From positions 53,648 to 117,647 of the forward strand of contig JBBRZN010000003.1 in the NCBI GenBank assembly GCA_038236705.1: a DNA stretch of 64,000 nt, given 5' to 3'. A program made the position numbers and the translations under genes. This document shows, in pieces, positions 7,952 through 15,367 of this stretch. The notes below the pieces were generated by a model, which was not told the origin of the DNA, ran no database searches, and was given only the letters and a program-made list of their open reading frames with translations. The stretch is from AC-32 sp038236705. GTDB taxonomy: Bacteria > Actinomycetota > Thermoleophilia > Gaiellales > Gaiellaceae. The stretch's first letter is position 1. Every line of letters begins with the position of its first letter.

Positions 7952-9119
7952 CTCGCCTCCAGTCTACGAAGAGCCGGCGGCCGATCGCCTTCGACTCCTT
8001 CATCAAGGCGACTCCCAGGGTGGCGGTGATCAGCACGTACAAGCCGGCGAACGCGGCGATCTTCACCTGCGTGGCCTCTGCGATTCGCGGGTTCCCGCTC
8101 ACGAGCTGGGCGAGGATGATCGTGAACTCGCCGTGCGCCACGAGAGCGACCCCCACGTTGAGGCTCTGCCTCGGGCTGTAGCCGCCGAGCAGGCCGCTCA
8201 GGTAGCCGCCGCCGATCTTCCCGACGACGCTGACGGCGACCGCCAGCGCGAGCAGCCAGGCGACGCTGCCCAGCTTGCCGACGTCGATCGAGAGGCCGAA
8301 GACGAAGAAGAACAGCGCGGCGAAGACGTCGCGGAAGCTGAAGAAACGCTCCTCGATCTCCTCGCGGATCGAGGTGCCCGAGAGGACGACGCCGGCCATC
8401 AGCGCGCCGACGGCGACGGAGAGCCCGAGCTCCTCCGCGAGCGCGGCCGAGCCGACGAGGAACGCAAAGGCGCTCAGCAGGAAGATCTCCCGCGGCAGCC
8501 AGTCGAGGAAGCGGTCGATCGGGCCGCTGAGCCACTTGGAGATCGCGAGCGCGGCCGCGATGAAGCCGATCGCCTTGGCCACGATCGCCAGCGTGTCGGC
8601 CGCGGCGCCACCGCCGCCCGAGGCGAAGCCCAGCATGACGGCGATCACGAGGTCTTCTGCGACCAGGATCGCGAGCACGAGGTCGGTCTCGTCGTCCGCG
8701 AGCCGCCGGAAGTCGATCAGGCCCTTGACCGTGACCGCGCTGGAGGAGACGTAGATCGCGGCGCCGAGGATGAACGCGGCGAAGCTGAACCCGAACGCGG
8801 CCACGCCGACCCCCAGCCCGAGCGCGCCGTTGACGGCCACGTCGATCGCGCCGCCCAGGAAGACATGACCGCGGCTGCGGGCGATTCTTCCGATCGTGAA
8901 CTCGAGCCCGAGGAAGAACAGCAGGAAGACGAGGCCGATCTCCGCGACGAAGTCGGTCACCTCCGAGGGGCGCACGACGCTGAGCGCCGTGGGCTCGTGC
9001 GGGCCGAGCAACAACCCGGCGAGGAGGTAGGCCGGGATTGCGGAGAGGCCGACCCGGCCGGCCACCAGGCCGAGTCCTCCCAGCAGGGCGACGGTGATCG
9101 AAAGCTGGGCGAGGGTCAT
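7932..9119 (-). CDS. khtU: Kef/KhtU-type K+/H+ antiporter membrane subunit
   Basis: 395 aa with about 12 hydrophobic helices in the CPA2 arrangement. FLLFFLGLEFTIGRIARSR and GAIYVSSSAVTVKGLIDF match the conserved core of Kef/KhtU monovalent cation:proton antiporters. It lacks a fused TrkA-N domain, consistent with regulation by the separate KhtT-like subunit encoded immediately downstream with a 20-nt overlap. Likely role is K+ efflux coupled to H+ uptake at the cytoplasmic membrane, for pH or ion homeostasis. Confidence 0.85.
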   Translation of the reverse strand: MTLAQLSITVALLGGLGLVAGRVGLSAIPAYLLAGLLLGPHEPTALSVVRPSEVTDFVAEIGLVFLLFFLGLEFTIGRIARSRGHVFLGGAIDVAVNGALGLGVGVAAFGFSFAAFILGAAIYVSSSAVTVKGLIDFRRLADDETDLVLAILVAEDLVIAVMLGFASGGGGAAADTLAIVAKAIGFIAAALAISKWLSGPIDRFLDWLPREIFLLSAFAFLVGSAALAEELGLSVAVGALMAGVVLSGTSIREEIEERFFSFRDVFAALFFFVFGLSIDVGKLGSVAWLLALAVAVSVVGKIGGGYLSGLLGGYSPRQSLNVGVALVAHGEFTIILAQLVSGNPRIAEATQVKIAAFAGLYVLITATLGVALMKESKAIGRRLFVDWRRDARRPA

Positions 9120-9228
9120 CGGCTCCGGCGGCTGATCGTAACCGCCTTCCGGCGGCGACTAGGCCGGGCGGGGCACGGCTGGCTGCGGACCTTCTCGCGG
9201 CTGCGCGCTGGGCTGTCCATGCCGGGCT

Positions 9229-9837
9229 CTACCTGCCTCGTCGCCGCCACCAGCGCACCACCTCGACCGCGGCCGTGACCGCGAGCGCGATTCCGAAGGC
9301 CAGCAGGAGGCCCTTCCAGGGGGCGTGCTCGAAGGCCTTGCCGCCGAAGTAGCCGAGCAGTGCAGCATAGGCGGCCCAGACGACGCCTGCGATCACGTCG
9401 AACGCGATGAAGCGCCGCCAGCGCATCTCCAGCCAGCCCGAGGCGAACGTGACCACCGTCCGGCCCCCCGGGATGAAGCGCGCGACGACGATCAGCTGGC
9501 CTCCGCGCTCCTCGATCTGCCGCTCGGCCCAGCGGATTCGGGCCTGCGCTTTCTCGCCGGAGAAGACGCGCCGGCGCAGCGGAGTCTCGAAGTAGTGACC
9601 GAGAAAGTACGCGGTGTTGTCCCCGGCCACGGCACCGGCGCCCCCCGCGAGGATGATGAGCGACAGGTGCATGTCGCCCGCGCTGGCGAGCACGCCTGCG
9701 GTGATCACCGTCGTCTCGCTCGGAACCAGCGGGAAGAGCACGTCGGCGAAGGCCAGGCCAAAGACCAACAGGTACGACCACCACTCGCCGGACAGCTGGT
9801 TGGCAAGCCCGTTCAGCAATCGACCATCGGATCGCAC
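9229..9837 (-). CDS. DedA/VTT family membrane protein, 202 aa
   Basis: DedA (SNARE-associated/VTT) proteins are polytopic lipid-scramblase-like proteins needed for envelope homeostasis. Seen here: FPLVPSETTVITAG near residues 35-48, the GDNTAYFLGHYF block, and the RFIPGGRTVVTFASG motif with the conserved Arg/Pro/Gly residues at about 123-137. Length is normal. The ATG at 9837 lies only 27 nt from the divergent threonine aldolase start, so promoters of the two probably overlap. Confidence 0.85.
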   Translation of the reverse strand: MRSDGRLLNGLANQLSGEWWSYLLVFGLAFADVLFPLVPSETTVITAGVLASAGDMHLSLIILAGGAGAVAGDNTAYFLGHYFETPLRRRVFSGEKAQARIRWAERQIEERGGQLIVVARFIPGGRTVVTFASGWLEMRWRRFIAFDVIAGVVWAAYAALLGYFGGKAFEHAPWKGLLLAFGIALAVTAAVEVVRWWRRRGR

Positions 9838-9864
9838 ACTAATGCGCCCGCGTACGCTGCCGGT

Positions 9865-10971
9865 ATGGCTGAGGGTCGCGATCAGGGTGAGGTCTGGGCT
9901 AAGAGCGAGCGTTCCGTCGGCGCGCCGAACCCGCGTGACCGCAACCCACGGGCGACGCTCCTGGCCCTAGCCGAGCGCGCGCCCTCGGTAGAGGAAATCG
10001 ATCACTACGGCGAGGGCGGTCTCGCCGAGCGCCTCGAAGCGCGGATCGCGGAGCTGCTGGGCAAGGAGGCGGCGGTTTGGATGCCGTCGGGCACGATGGC
10101 GCAGCAAATCGCGCTTCGCCTCCATTCGGAGCGCAGTGGAACCAACGGGGTCGCGTTCCACCCGCTCTGCCACCTCGAGGAGCACGAGGAACGCGCCTAC
10201 GAGGTGCTGCACGGGCTGAAGGCCCAGCTGCTCGGCTCACGCGACCGGCTCATCACGGCCTCCGACCTCGACGAGCTCGAACAACCGGTCGCGGCGGTGC
10301 TGCTCGAGCTGCCGGAACGCGAGCTCGGCGGGCTGCTTCCGGCCTGGGACGACCTCGTTGCGATCTGCGCCAAGGCGCGAGAGCAGAACGCAGCCCTCCA
10401 TCTCGACGGCGCGCGGCTCTGGCAGTGCGGGCCATTCTATGAGCGCGGGCTCGATGAGATCGCGGCCCTCTTCGACACGGTCTACGTCTCGTTCTACAAG
10501 GACCTCGCCGCCCCGGCCGGGGCCGCACTGGCCGGACCGGCCGACCTGATCGAGGAGGCGCGCGTCTGGCAGGTGCGCCACGGCGGTCGCCTCTACAGCG
10601 TCCATCCCTACCTGATCGCGGCCGAGCGCGGCCTCGACGAGATCCTGCCCCGGATCCCCGAGCTCGTCGCCCACGCCCGCGAGCTCGGGACGGCCCTGGC
10701 CCAGCTCGACGGGATCGAGATCGTGCCCGACCCGCCCCAGACGACGATGTTCCATCTCTACGTTCACCGACCGCTCGAGCCGCTCCAGGGGGCCGCGCTC
10801 GACCAGGCGGAGCGAACGGGGACGTTCCTCGGCTTCGTCCGCGCGACCGACGAGCCGGAGACGCAGCGGCTCGAGCTGACGATCGGCCCGGCCAGCCTCG
10901 AGGTTCCGGTCGCCGAGGCGAAGGCGCTCTGGCAGGAACTGCTCGCCGCCACGGCCCCGCGCGCCGCCTAG
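9865..10971 (+). CDS. ltaE: Low-specificity L-threonine aldolase family (PLP-dependent)
   Basis: 368 aa, fold type I PLP enzyme that cleaves L-threonine (or allo-threonine) to glycine and acetaldehyde. DHYGEGGLAERLEARIAELL, AVWMPSGTMAQQIALR and LHLDGARLWQCG are characteristic; the PLP lysine is probably Lys212 in VSFYKDLAAPAG. I chose ATG 9865 because the upstream open frame is antisense to the DedA gene. The family also contains beta-eliminating lyases, so exact substrate is inferred. Confidence 0.85.
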   Translation: MAEGRDQGEVWAKSERSVGAPNPRDRNPRATLLALAERAPSVEEIDHYGEGGLAERLEARIAELLGKEAAVWMPSGTMAQQIALRLHSERSGTNGVAFHPLCHLEEHEERAYEVLHGLKAQLLGSRDRLITASDLDELEQPVAAVLLELPERELGGLLPAWDDLVAICAKAREQNAALHLDGARLWQCGPFYERGLDEIAALFDTVYVSFYKDLAAPAGAALAGPADLIEEARVWQVRHGGRLYSVHPYLIAAERGLDEILPRIPELVAHARELGTALAQLDGIEIVPDPPQTTMFHLYVHRPLEPLQGAALDQAERTGTFLGFVRATDEPETQRLELTIGPASLEVPVAEAKALWQELLAATAPRAA

Positions 10972-10986
10972 CTAGCCGGCCGGTCT

Positions 10987-11001
10987 TACGGGAAACCCGC
11001 A
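10987..11001. promoter_or_regulatory. Palindromic site A (variant of TGCGGGAAACCCGCA)
   Basis: TACGGGAAACCCGCA, one mismatch from the perfect palindrome found at 18038-18052. It lies about 130 bp upstream of the 222-aa membrane protein start, and GATGCCGC follows 13 nt after the site, at 11015-11022. Interpreted as a regulator-binding site (see findings). Confidence 0.45.
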
Positions 11002-11128
11002 GTTCAGGCGGGGTGATGCCGCAGGAAGCCCGCGGCTGCCCCCGATGGCAGCCGGGCCGGATCCGCCGAGACTTCTAGAAAAGGGTCGAGGCAGCGAGAA
11101 AGCCCCGGCGCGACGGAAGGAGAGAACC

Positions 11129-11797
11129 ATGCGGAAGGTATTTGAAATCGGAGGAATGGTCGCAGCCGCGATTCTGATCGCGTTCGGTGTCGCCACCATC
11201 GTCATGGGTGTCAACGGCCGCTCGACCGTCCAGAACAGCCTCAAGCAGGAGAAGATCGTCGGCTCCCCCGACATGACTCCGACGGCAATCAAGGCCGAGG
11301 CGAAGAAGGCCGGCCTCCCATCGACCATCAGCTTCCCGACCACCTCGGTGGCCGGCAAGGCGATCGACACCGGAGCGCGGGCACGCGCATTCGCGGGCTA
11401 CATGCGGATTCACGCGCTCGAGGCCTCCGGTGGCCTGACCTACGCGGAGATGGGCCGCTTCGTTGCGAAGCCCGGTGCGCCGGCGCAGTTCACTGACGGA
11501 CACGGCGCGACGAGCGACGAGAAGTACGCGCTCATCGATTCGCAGAGCAAGCGGCCGGTCGAGAACGGCGCCCGGAACCTCTGGGTGACGGAGACCGCGC
11601 TCACCACCGCTCTGAACACGAGCTACATGGCCGAGCAGCTCTCGCTGTTCGGGCTCGTCGTCGGCGTGGCCCTGCTGCTCAGCGGCTTCGGCTTCGCGAT
11701 CCTCGCCATCGGCGGCGCGCTCCGGAATCCGGAGACGGCGTTCGCCTTCCTGCACAAGCGCGAGCCGAGCGTCGGCCGTCCCGCTGTACAGGCGTAG
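11129..11797 (+). CDS. Two-helix membrane protein of unknown function, 222 aa
   Basis: ATG at 11129 is preceded by a good ribosome binding site (GGAAGGAGAG). The protein has a hydrophobic helix near the N-terminus (residues about 8-28), a soluble loop of about 140 residues, and a second helix near 170-195 (LFGLVVGVALLLSGFGFAIL). This hairpin topology with an exposed central domain suggests a membrane-anchored sensor or structural protein. I do not recognise a named domain. A palindromic operator-like site lies upstream and a strong hairpin terminator downstream, so it is probably monocistronic. Confidence 0.75.
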   Translation: MRKVFEIGGMVAAAILIAFGVATIVMGVNGRSTVQNSLKQEKIVGSPDMTPTAIKAEAKKAGLPSTISFPTTSVAGKAIDTGARARAFAGYMRIHALEASGGLTYAEMGRFVAKPGAPAQFTDGHGATSDEKYALIDSQSKRPVENGARNLWVTETALTTALNTSYMAEQLSLFGLVVGVALLLSGFGFAILAIGGALRNPETAFAFLHKREPSVGRPAVQA

Positions 11798-11817
11798 ACG
11801 GATCCTCCGTCGCACGA

Positions 11818-11849
11818 ACGAACAGGCCGCCTTCGGGCGGCCCGTTCGT
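11818..11849. terminator. Bidirectional hairpin terminator
   Basis: GGCCGCC-TTCG-GGCGGCC stem capped by a stable TTCG tetraloop (11825-11842), extended by AC-GAAC/GTTC-GT pairing around one mismatch. It lies between two convergent genes and probably ends both transcripts. Confidence 0.75.
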
Positions 11850-11854
11850 CGTTC

Positions 11855-12496
11855 TCAGGACGATTCGAGCAGGCCCTCGGCGAGGGCGTACCGCACGAGC
11901 TCGGCGCGGCTGGAGAGCCGCAGCTTCTGCATGACGTGAGCCCGATGTGTCTCGGCGGTACGCACCGAGATGAACAGCTCCTGTGCGATCTCCTGATTCG
12001 TGTGGCCGAGCGCTAGCAGCCGCAGGACCTCGCGCTCCCGATCGGAGAGCGGGTCCTCCTCGACGCGCCGCCGTTCAGCCGTCTCGGCAGAGACGAGTCG
12101 GGCGCCGAGCTCCGGGTGGACGTATCGTCCCCCGCCGGCAACCTCCCTGATCGCCGCAACGAGCTCCGTGTCCGCGGCTTCCTTCAGCACGTAGCCGCTC
12201 GCTCCCGCCTCGAACGCCTCGCGGACATACCGCGGGTCGTCCTGCATGGAGAGGATGAGCACCTTCGCCTTGGGATGCTCGTGGAGCAGTTGCGGAACGA
12301 TCTCGATGCCGCCCTGATCCGGCATCATCACGTCCAGCAGCACGACGTCCGGCTTCGCCGTACGGGCCTCGAGGAGCGCGTCGCGGGCGCTACCGGCCTC
12401 GCCGACGGCCTCCAGGTCATCCGCGGCGTCGACGAGCAGCGCAAGCCCCGCGCGTACGACTGCGTGGTCGTCCACGATCAGGACTCGCGTGCTCAT
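11855..12496 (-). CDS. NarL/LuxR-family response regulator (DevR/DosR-like)
   Basis: 213 aa. Receiver domain at residues 1-120 with acidic pair D9/D10 and phospho-acceptor Asp55 in VVLLDVMMPDQGG; C-terminal LuxR-type helix-turn-helix at about 148-210 (LSDREREVLRLLALGHTNQE). ATG at 12496 overlaps the stop of the upstream histidine kinase (ATGA), so the two form a two-component system. The GAF-containing partner and the fermentation, nitrite and stress genes nearby resemble DevRS/DosRS or OsdRK hypoxia systems. It is a candidate binder of the palindrome found at 10987, 18038 and 20570. Confidence 0.9.
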   Translation of the reverse strand: MSTRVLIVDDHAVVRAGLALLVDAADDLEAVGEAGSARDALLEARTAKPDVVLLDVMMPDQGGIEIVPQLLHEHPKAKVLILSMQDDPRYVREAFEAGASGYVLKEAADTELVAAIREVAGGGRYVHPELGARLVSAETAERRRVEEDPLSDREREVLRLLALGHTNQEIAQELFISVRTAETHRAHVMQKLRLSSRAELVRYALAEGLLESS

Positions 12497-14163
12497 GCGA
12501 CCGGCACCTCGGCCGCCACCGTCGTGCCGGTCTCGCCGTTGGACTCGATCTGGAGACGGCCGCCGAGCAGGGCTAGGCGCTCGCGCATGCCGATCAGTCC
12601 AAAGCCTCCGTTGACTCGCTCGGCCACGTCGAAGCCGAGCCCGTCGTCCTCGATGACGACCTTCACGCCGCCGTTCCTGCGCGCCAGCAGGATGCTCACG
12701 TGCCGCGCGCGTGCGTGCTTGACCACGTTCGTGAGCGATTCCTGGACGATCCGGTAGAGGGCGATCTCGACCTCCTCCGGAAGGCGTTCGTCCGCGAGGG
12801 ACGCCTCGAAGTCGATTGCGATTCCCGTCTGTTCCGAGAACGAGGTCGTCAGCCGCTCCAGCGCCGCGACGAGGCCGAAGTCGTCGAGCGCGCTCGGTCG
12901 AAGCTCGACGGCGAGGCGGCGAACGTCCTGGAGCGTCGCGACGACGAGTTCGCGCAGCACAGCAGCCGCCGCGCGAGAGTCGGCGTCGCCGAGCCTTTCC
13001 TCGAGGGCCTTGAGCCCGAGCAGGATCGAGGTCAACGCCTGCCCGGTCTCGTCGTGGAGCTCGCGGGCGAGACGCCGGCGCTCCAGCTCCTGAGCCTGGA
13101 CGACCCGGCGCAACGAGTCGCTCGCAATGCGCTCGGAGAGGTCGACGGCGAGTGCAGCTCGGGAGGCGAAGGTCTCGGCGAGACGGACATCGGTGTCCGC
13201 GAAGCGGACGTCGCTGCCGAGCTTGTCGTGAGCTGCGAGCACGCCGATCGCGTGGCCACGAACGAGGAGCGGCACCCATAGGCCGGTGCGGGCGCCGATC
13301 AGGCGGATGGCCTCGTGATCCACGTCCGGGTCGTCGAGCAGCGAGTCCACGCGCTCGCTCTGGCCGCGCTCGAGGACGCGCCCAGTCTTCGATGCCGATC
13401 GGGAGACCGTCTCACCGAGGATCTGCTCGCCTCCCTCGCCCGCGACTGCGGCGAAACGCAGAGCGTCAGCACCGCTCGGCAGGAGCACGGTGACGAGACG
13501 CGCCTCCAGCAACTCGCGCAACCGCCGCGCGATGAGTTCGAGCAGCCGATCGAGGTCCATTTCGGTGCCGAGGGCGTTGCCAACCTCGTTCAGGGATTCC
13601 AACTGCTTCGACCATGCCGTGGCCGCCTCGTACAGGCGTGCGTTCTCGATTGCCACCGCCGCCTGGCTCGCGAGCAGCGCCACCAACTCCTGGTCTTCCT
13701 CTGTGAAGTCCTCGCCTCCGGCTTTCTCGGTCAGATAGAGGTTTCCGTAGGCGATGCCGCGCAGATGGATCGGTACGCCGAGAAAGGTTCGCATCGGCGG
13801 GTGATTCGGCGGAAAGCCCACCGCGCGTGCGTCCTTGCCGAGGTCGTGGAGCCTGAGCACCGCGTCCTCGCTGATGAGGACTCCGAGGATCCCCCGCCCG
13901 CGCGGAAGCTCGCCGATTGCAGCGTGCGTCTCAGCATCCAGGCCCGTGGTGAGGAAGCGCTCGAGCTCCAAACCGCTTCGGTCGATGACGCCGAGCGCGG
14001 CGTAGCGGGCGGTCGTGAGCTCGGCGGCCGCCTCGACGAGACGCTGCAGGAGGGCATCGAGAGAGAGTTCGGACGTGAGCGCGACCCCGGCGTCGACGAG
14101 CGCCCGCAGGCGGTTTTCGCTCGGAGTCTTCGCCTCCACAGCTTCCAGCGTACCCCGCCTCAA
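12493..14163 (-). CDS. GAF-domain sensor histidine kinase (DevS/NreB-like)
   Basis: 556 aa, no membrane segments, so cytoplasmic. Two GAF domains (about residues 30-180 and 195-345) precede a HisKA_3 dimerisation helix with the phospho-acceptor His in RRRLARELHDETGQALTS and a HATPase domain with an N-box and G-box (EDDGLGFD, GGFGLIGMRERL). The architecture is that of DevS/DosT redox or gas sensors; whether it binds haem or a flavin cannot be told from sequence alone. It overlaps its response regulator by 4 nt. Start at ATG 14163; a GTG eight codons downstream is an alternative. Confidence 0.9.
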   Translation of the reverse strand: MRRGTLEAVEAKTPSENRLRALVDAGVALTSELSLDALLQRLVEAAAELTTARYAALGVIDRSGLELERFLTTGLDAETHAAIGELPRGRGILGVLISEDAVLRLHDLGKDARAVGFPPNHPPMRTFLGVPIHLRGIAYGNLYLTEKAGGEDFTEEDQELVALLASQAAVAIENARLYEAATAWSKQLESLNEVGNALGTEMDLDRLLELIARRLRELLEARLVTVLLPSGADALRFAAVAGEGGEQILGETVSRSASKTGRVLERGQSERVDSLLDDPDVDHEAIRLIGARTGLWVPLLVRGHAIGVLAAHDKLGSDVRFADTDVRLAETFASRAALAVDLSERIASDSLRRVVQAQELERRRLARELHDETGQALTSILLGLKALEERLGDADSRAAAAVLRELVVATLQDVRRLAVELRPSALDDFGLVAALERLTTSFSEQTGIAIDFEASLADERLPEEVEIALYRIVQESLTNVVKHARARHVSILLARRNGGVKVVIEDDGLGFDVAERVNGGFGLIGMRERLALLGGRLQIESNGETGTTVAAEVPVA

Positions 14164-14269
14164 TCAGTACTTCCTACGCGGCACCGGTCAGTTGAAGGCC
14201 CGATGGCGCCACGCCGCTACGCGGCGACAATGAGGCACGAACCCACCAGTAGGGGCCAAAGGAGGAGAC

Positions 14270-15367
14270 ATGAAGGGACTCGTCTACAACGGGCCCGGGC
14301 TTCGCAGCTGGGAAGAGAAGCCCGACCCGACCATCCAGGATCCGACCGACATCGTCGTTCGGATCGACTCGTCAACGATCTGCGGGACCGACCTTCACAT
14401 CCTGAAGGGCGACGTTCCGGCTGTTCAGCCGGGCACGGTGCTCGGCCATGAGGCCGTCGGCACGGTCGTCGAGATCGGCGACGCGGTCACGACCCTGGAG
14501 CCGGGCGACCGCGTCCTCGTCTCTTGCATCACCTCGTGCGGTCGCTGCTCGTCCTGCAAGGAGGGCCGCTACGGCCTCTGCATCGGCGGAGGCGGCTGGA
14601 TCTTCGGCCACCTGATCGACGGTCTCCAGGCCGAGTATGCGCGCGTGCCATTCGCGGACACGTCTGTCTACAAGCTCCCCGACGAGCTCAGCGACGAGCA
14701 GGTGCTGTTCCTCGCCGACATCCTCCCGACCGCGTATGAGGTCGGCGTGCTCAACGGCGAGCTCGGCCCCGGCGACACGATCGCCATCGTGGGCGCCGGC
14801 CCGATCGGGCTCGCGACGATTCTGACGGCGAAGCTGTACACGCCGGGCAGGATCATCGCGATCGACCTCGCCGACTCGCGCCTCGAGAAGGCCCGCGAGT
14901 TCGGCGCCGACGAGGCGATCAACAGCGGCAGGGAGGATCCTCGAGCACGCGTGCTTGAGCTGACGGGCGGGCTCGGAGCCGATGTCGCAGTCGAAGCGGT
15001 CGGCATCCCGGAGACGTTCGAGCTCTGCACGGAGATCGTCCGGCCCGGCGGCCACGTCGCGAACGTGGGAGTGCACGGACATTCTGTGACGCTGCACCTC
15101 GAGACCCTCTGGATCCGAGGGCTGACCATCACGACTGGCCTGGTCGACACGTTCACCACGCCGCGCCTGTTGAAGCTGGTCGCGGAGGGTCGGCTCGATG
15201 CGACACCGTTCGTGACGCACCGATTCCCGCTCGAGGAGACGATGGCGGCGTACGACACATTCGCCGCGGCGGCCGAGACCGACGCCCTCAAGGTCGTGCT
15301 CGAGGCCGCACCCGTGAACGACGAACGAGCAGAGAGGGAGGTTGCGCTTGTCGGTAGCGGCGCGTAG
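14270..15367 (+). CDS. Zinc-dependent alcohol dehydrogenase (MDR superfamily)
   Basis: 365 aa with a strong ribosome binding site (AAAGGAGGAG). Catalytic zinc ligands are suggested by CGTDLHILKGD and GHEAVG; the structural zinc loop is CGRCSSCKEGRYGLC; the Rossmann NAD(P) motif is GAGPIGLATI. It interconverts alcohols and aldehydes or ketones in the cytosol. The downstream acyl-CoA synthetase fusion overlaps its 3' end by about 20 nt, so the pair may handle acetaldehyde/acetate or short acids. CCCGATGGCGCC upstream (about 14198) resembles elements following the palindromic sites elsewhere. Confidence 0.9.
   Translation: MKGLVYNGPGLRSWEEKPDPTIQDPTDIVVRIDSSTICGTDLHILKGDVPAVQPGTVLGHEAVGTVVEIGDAVTTLEPGDRVLVSCITSCGRCSSCKEGRYGLCIGGGGWIFGHLIDGLQAEYARVPFADTSVYKLPDELSDEQVLFLADILPTAYEVGVLNGELGPGDTIAIVGAGPIGLATILTAKLYTPGRIIAIDLADSRLEKAREFGADEAINSGREDPRARVLELTGGLGADVAVEAVGIPETFELCTEIVRPGGHVANVGVHGHSVTLHLETLWIRGLTITTGLVDTFTTPRLLKLVAEGRLDATPFVTHRFPLEETMAAYDTFAAAAETDALKVVLEAAPVNDERAEREVALVGSGA

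Noticed and set aside
7854..9278. Plus-strand open frame of 474 codons
   Set aside because: Antisense to the KhtU antiporter; Glu/Asp-rich only because of the complement of membrane codons.
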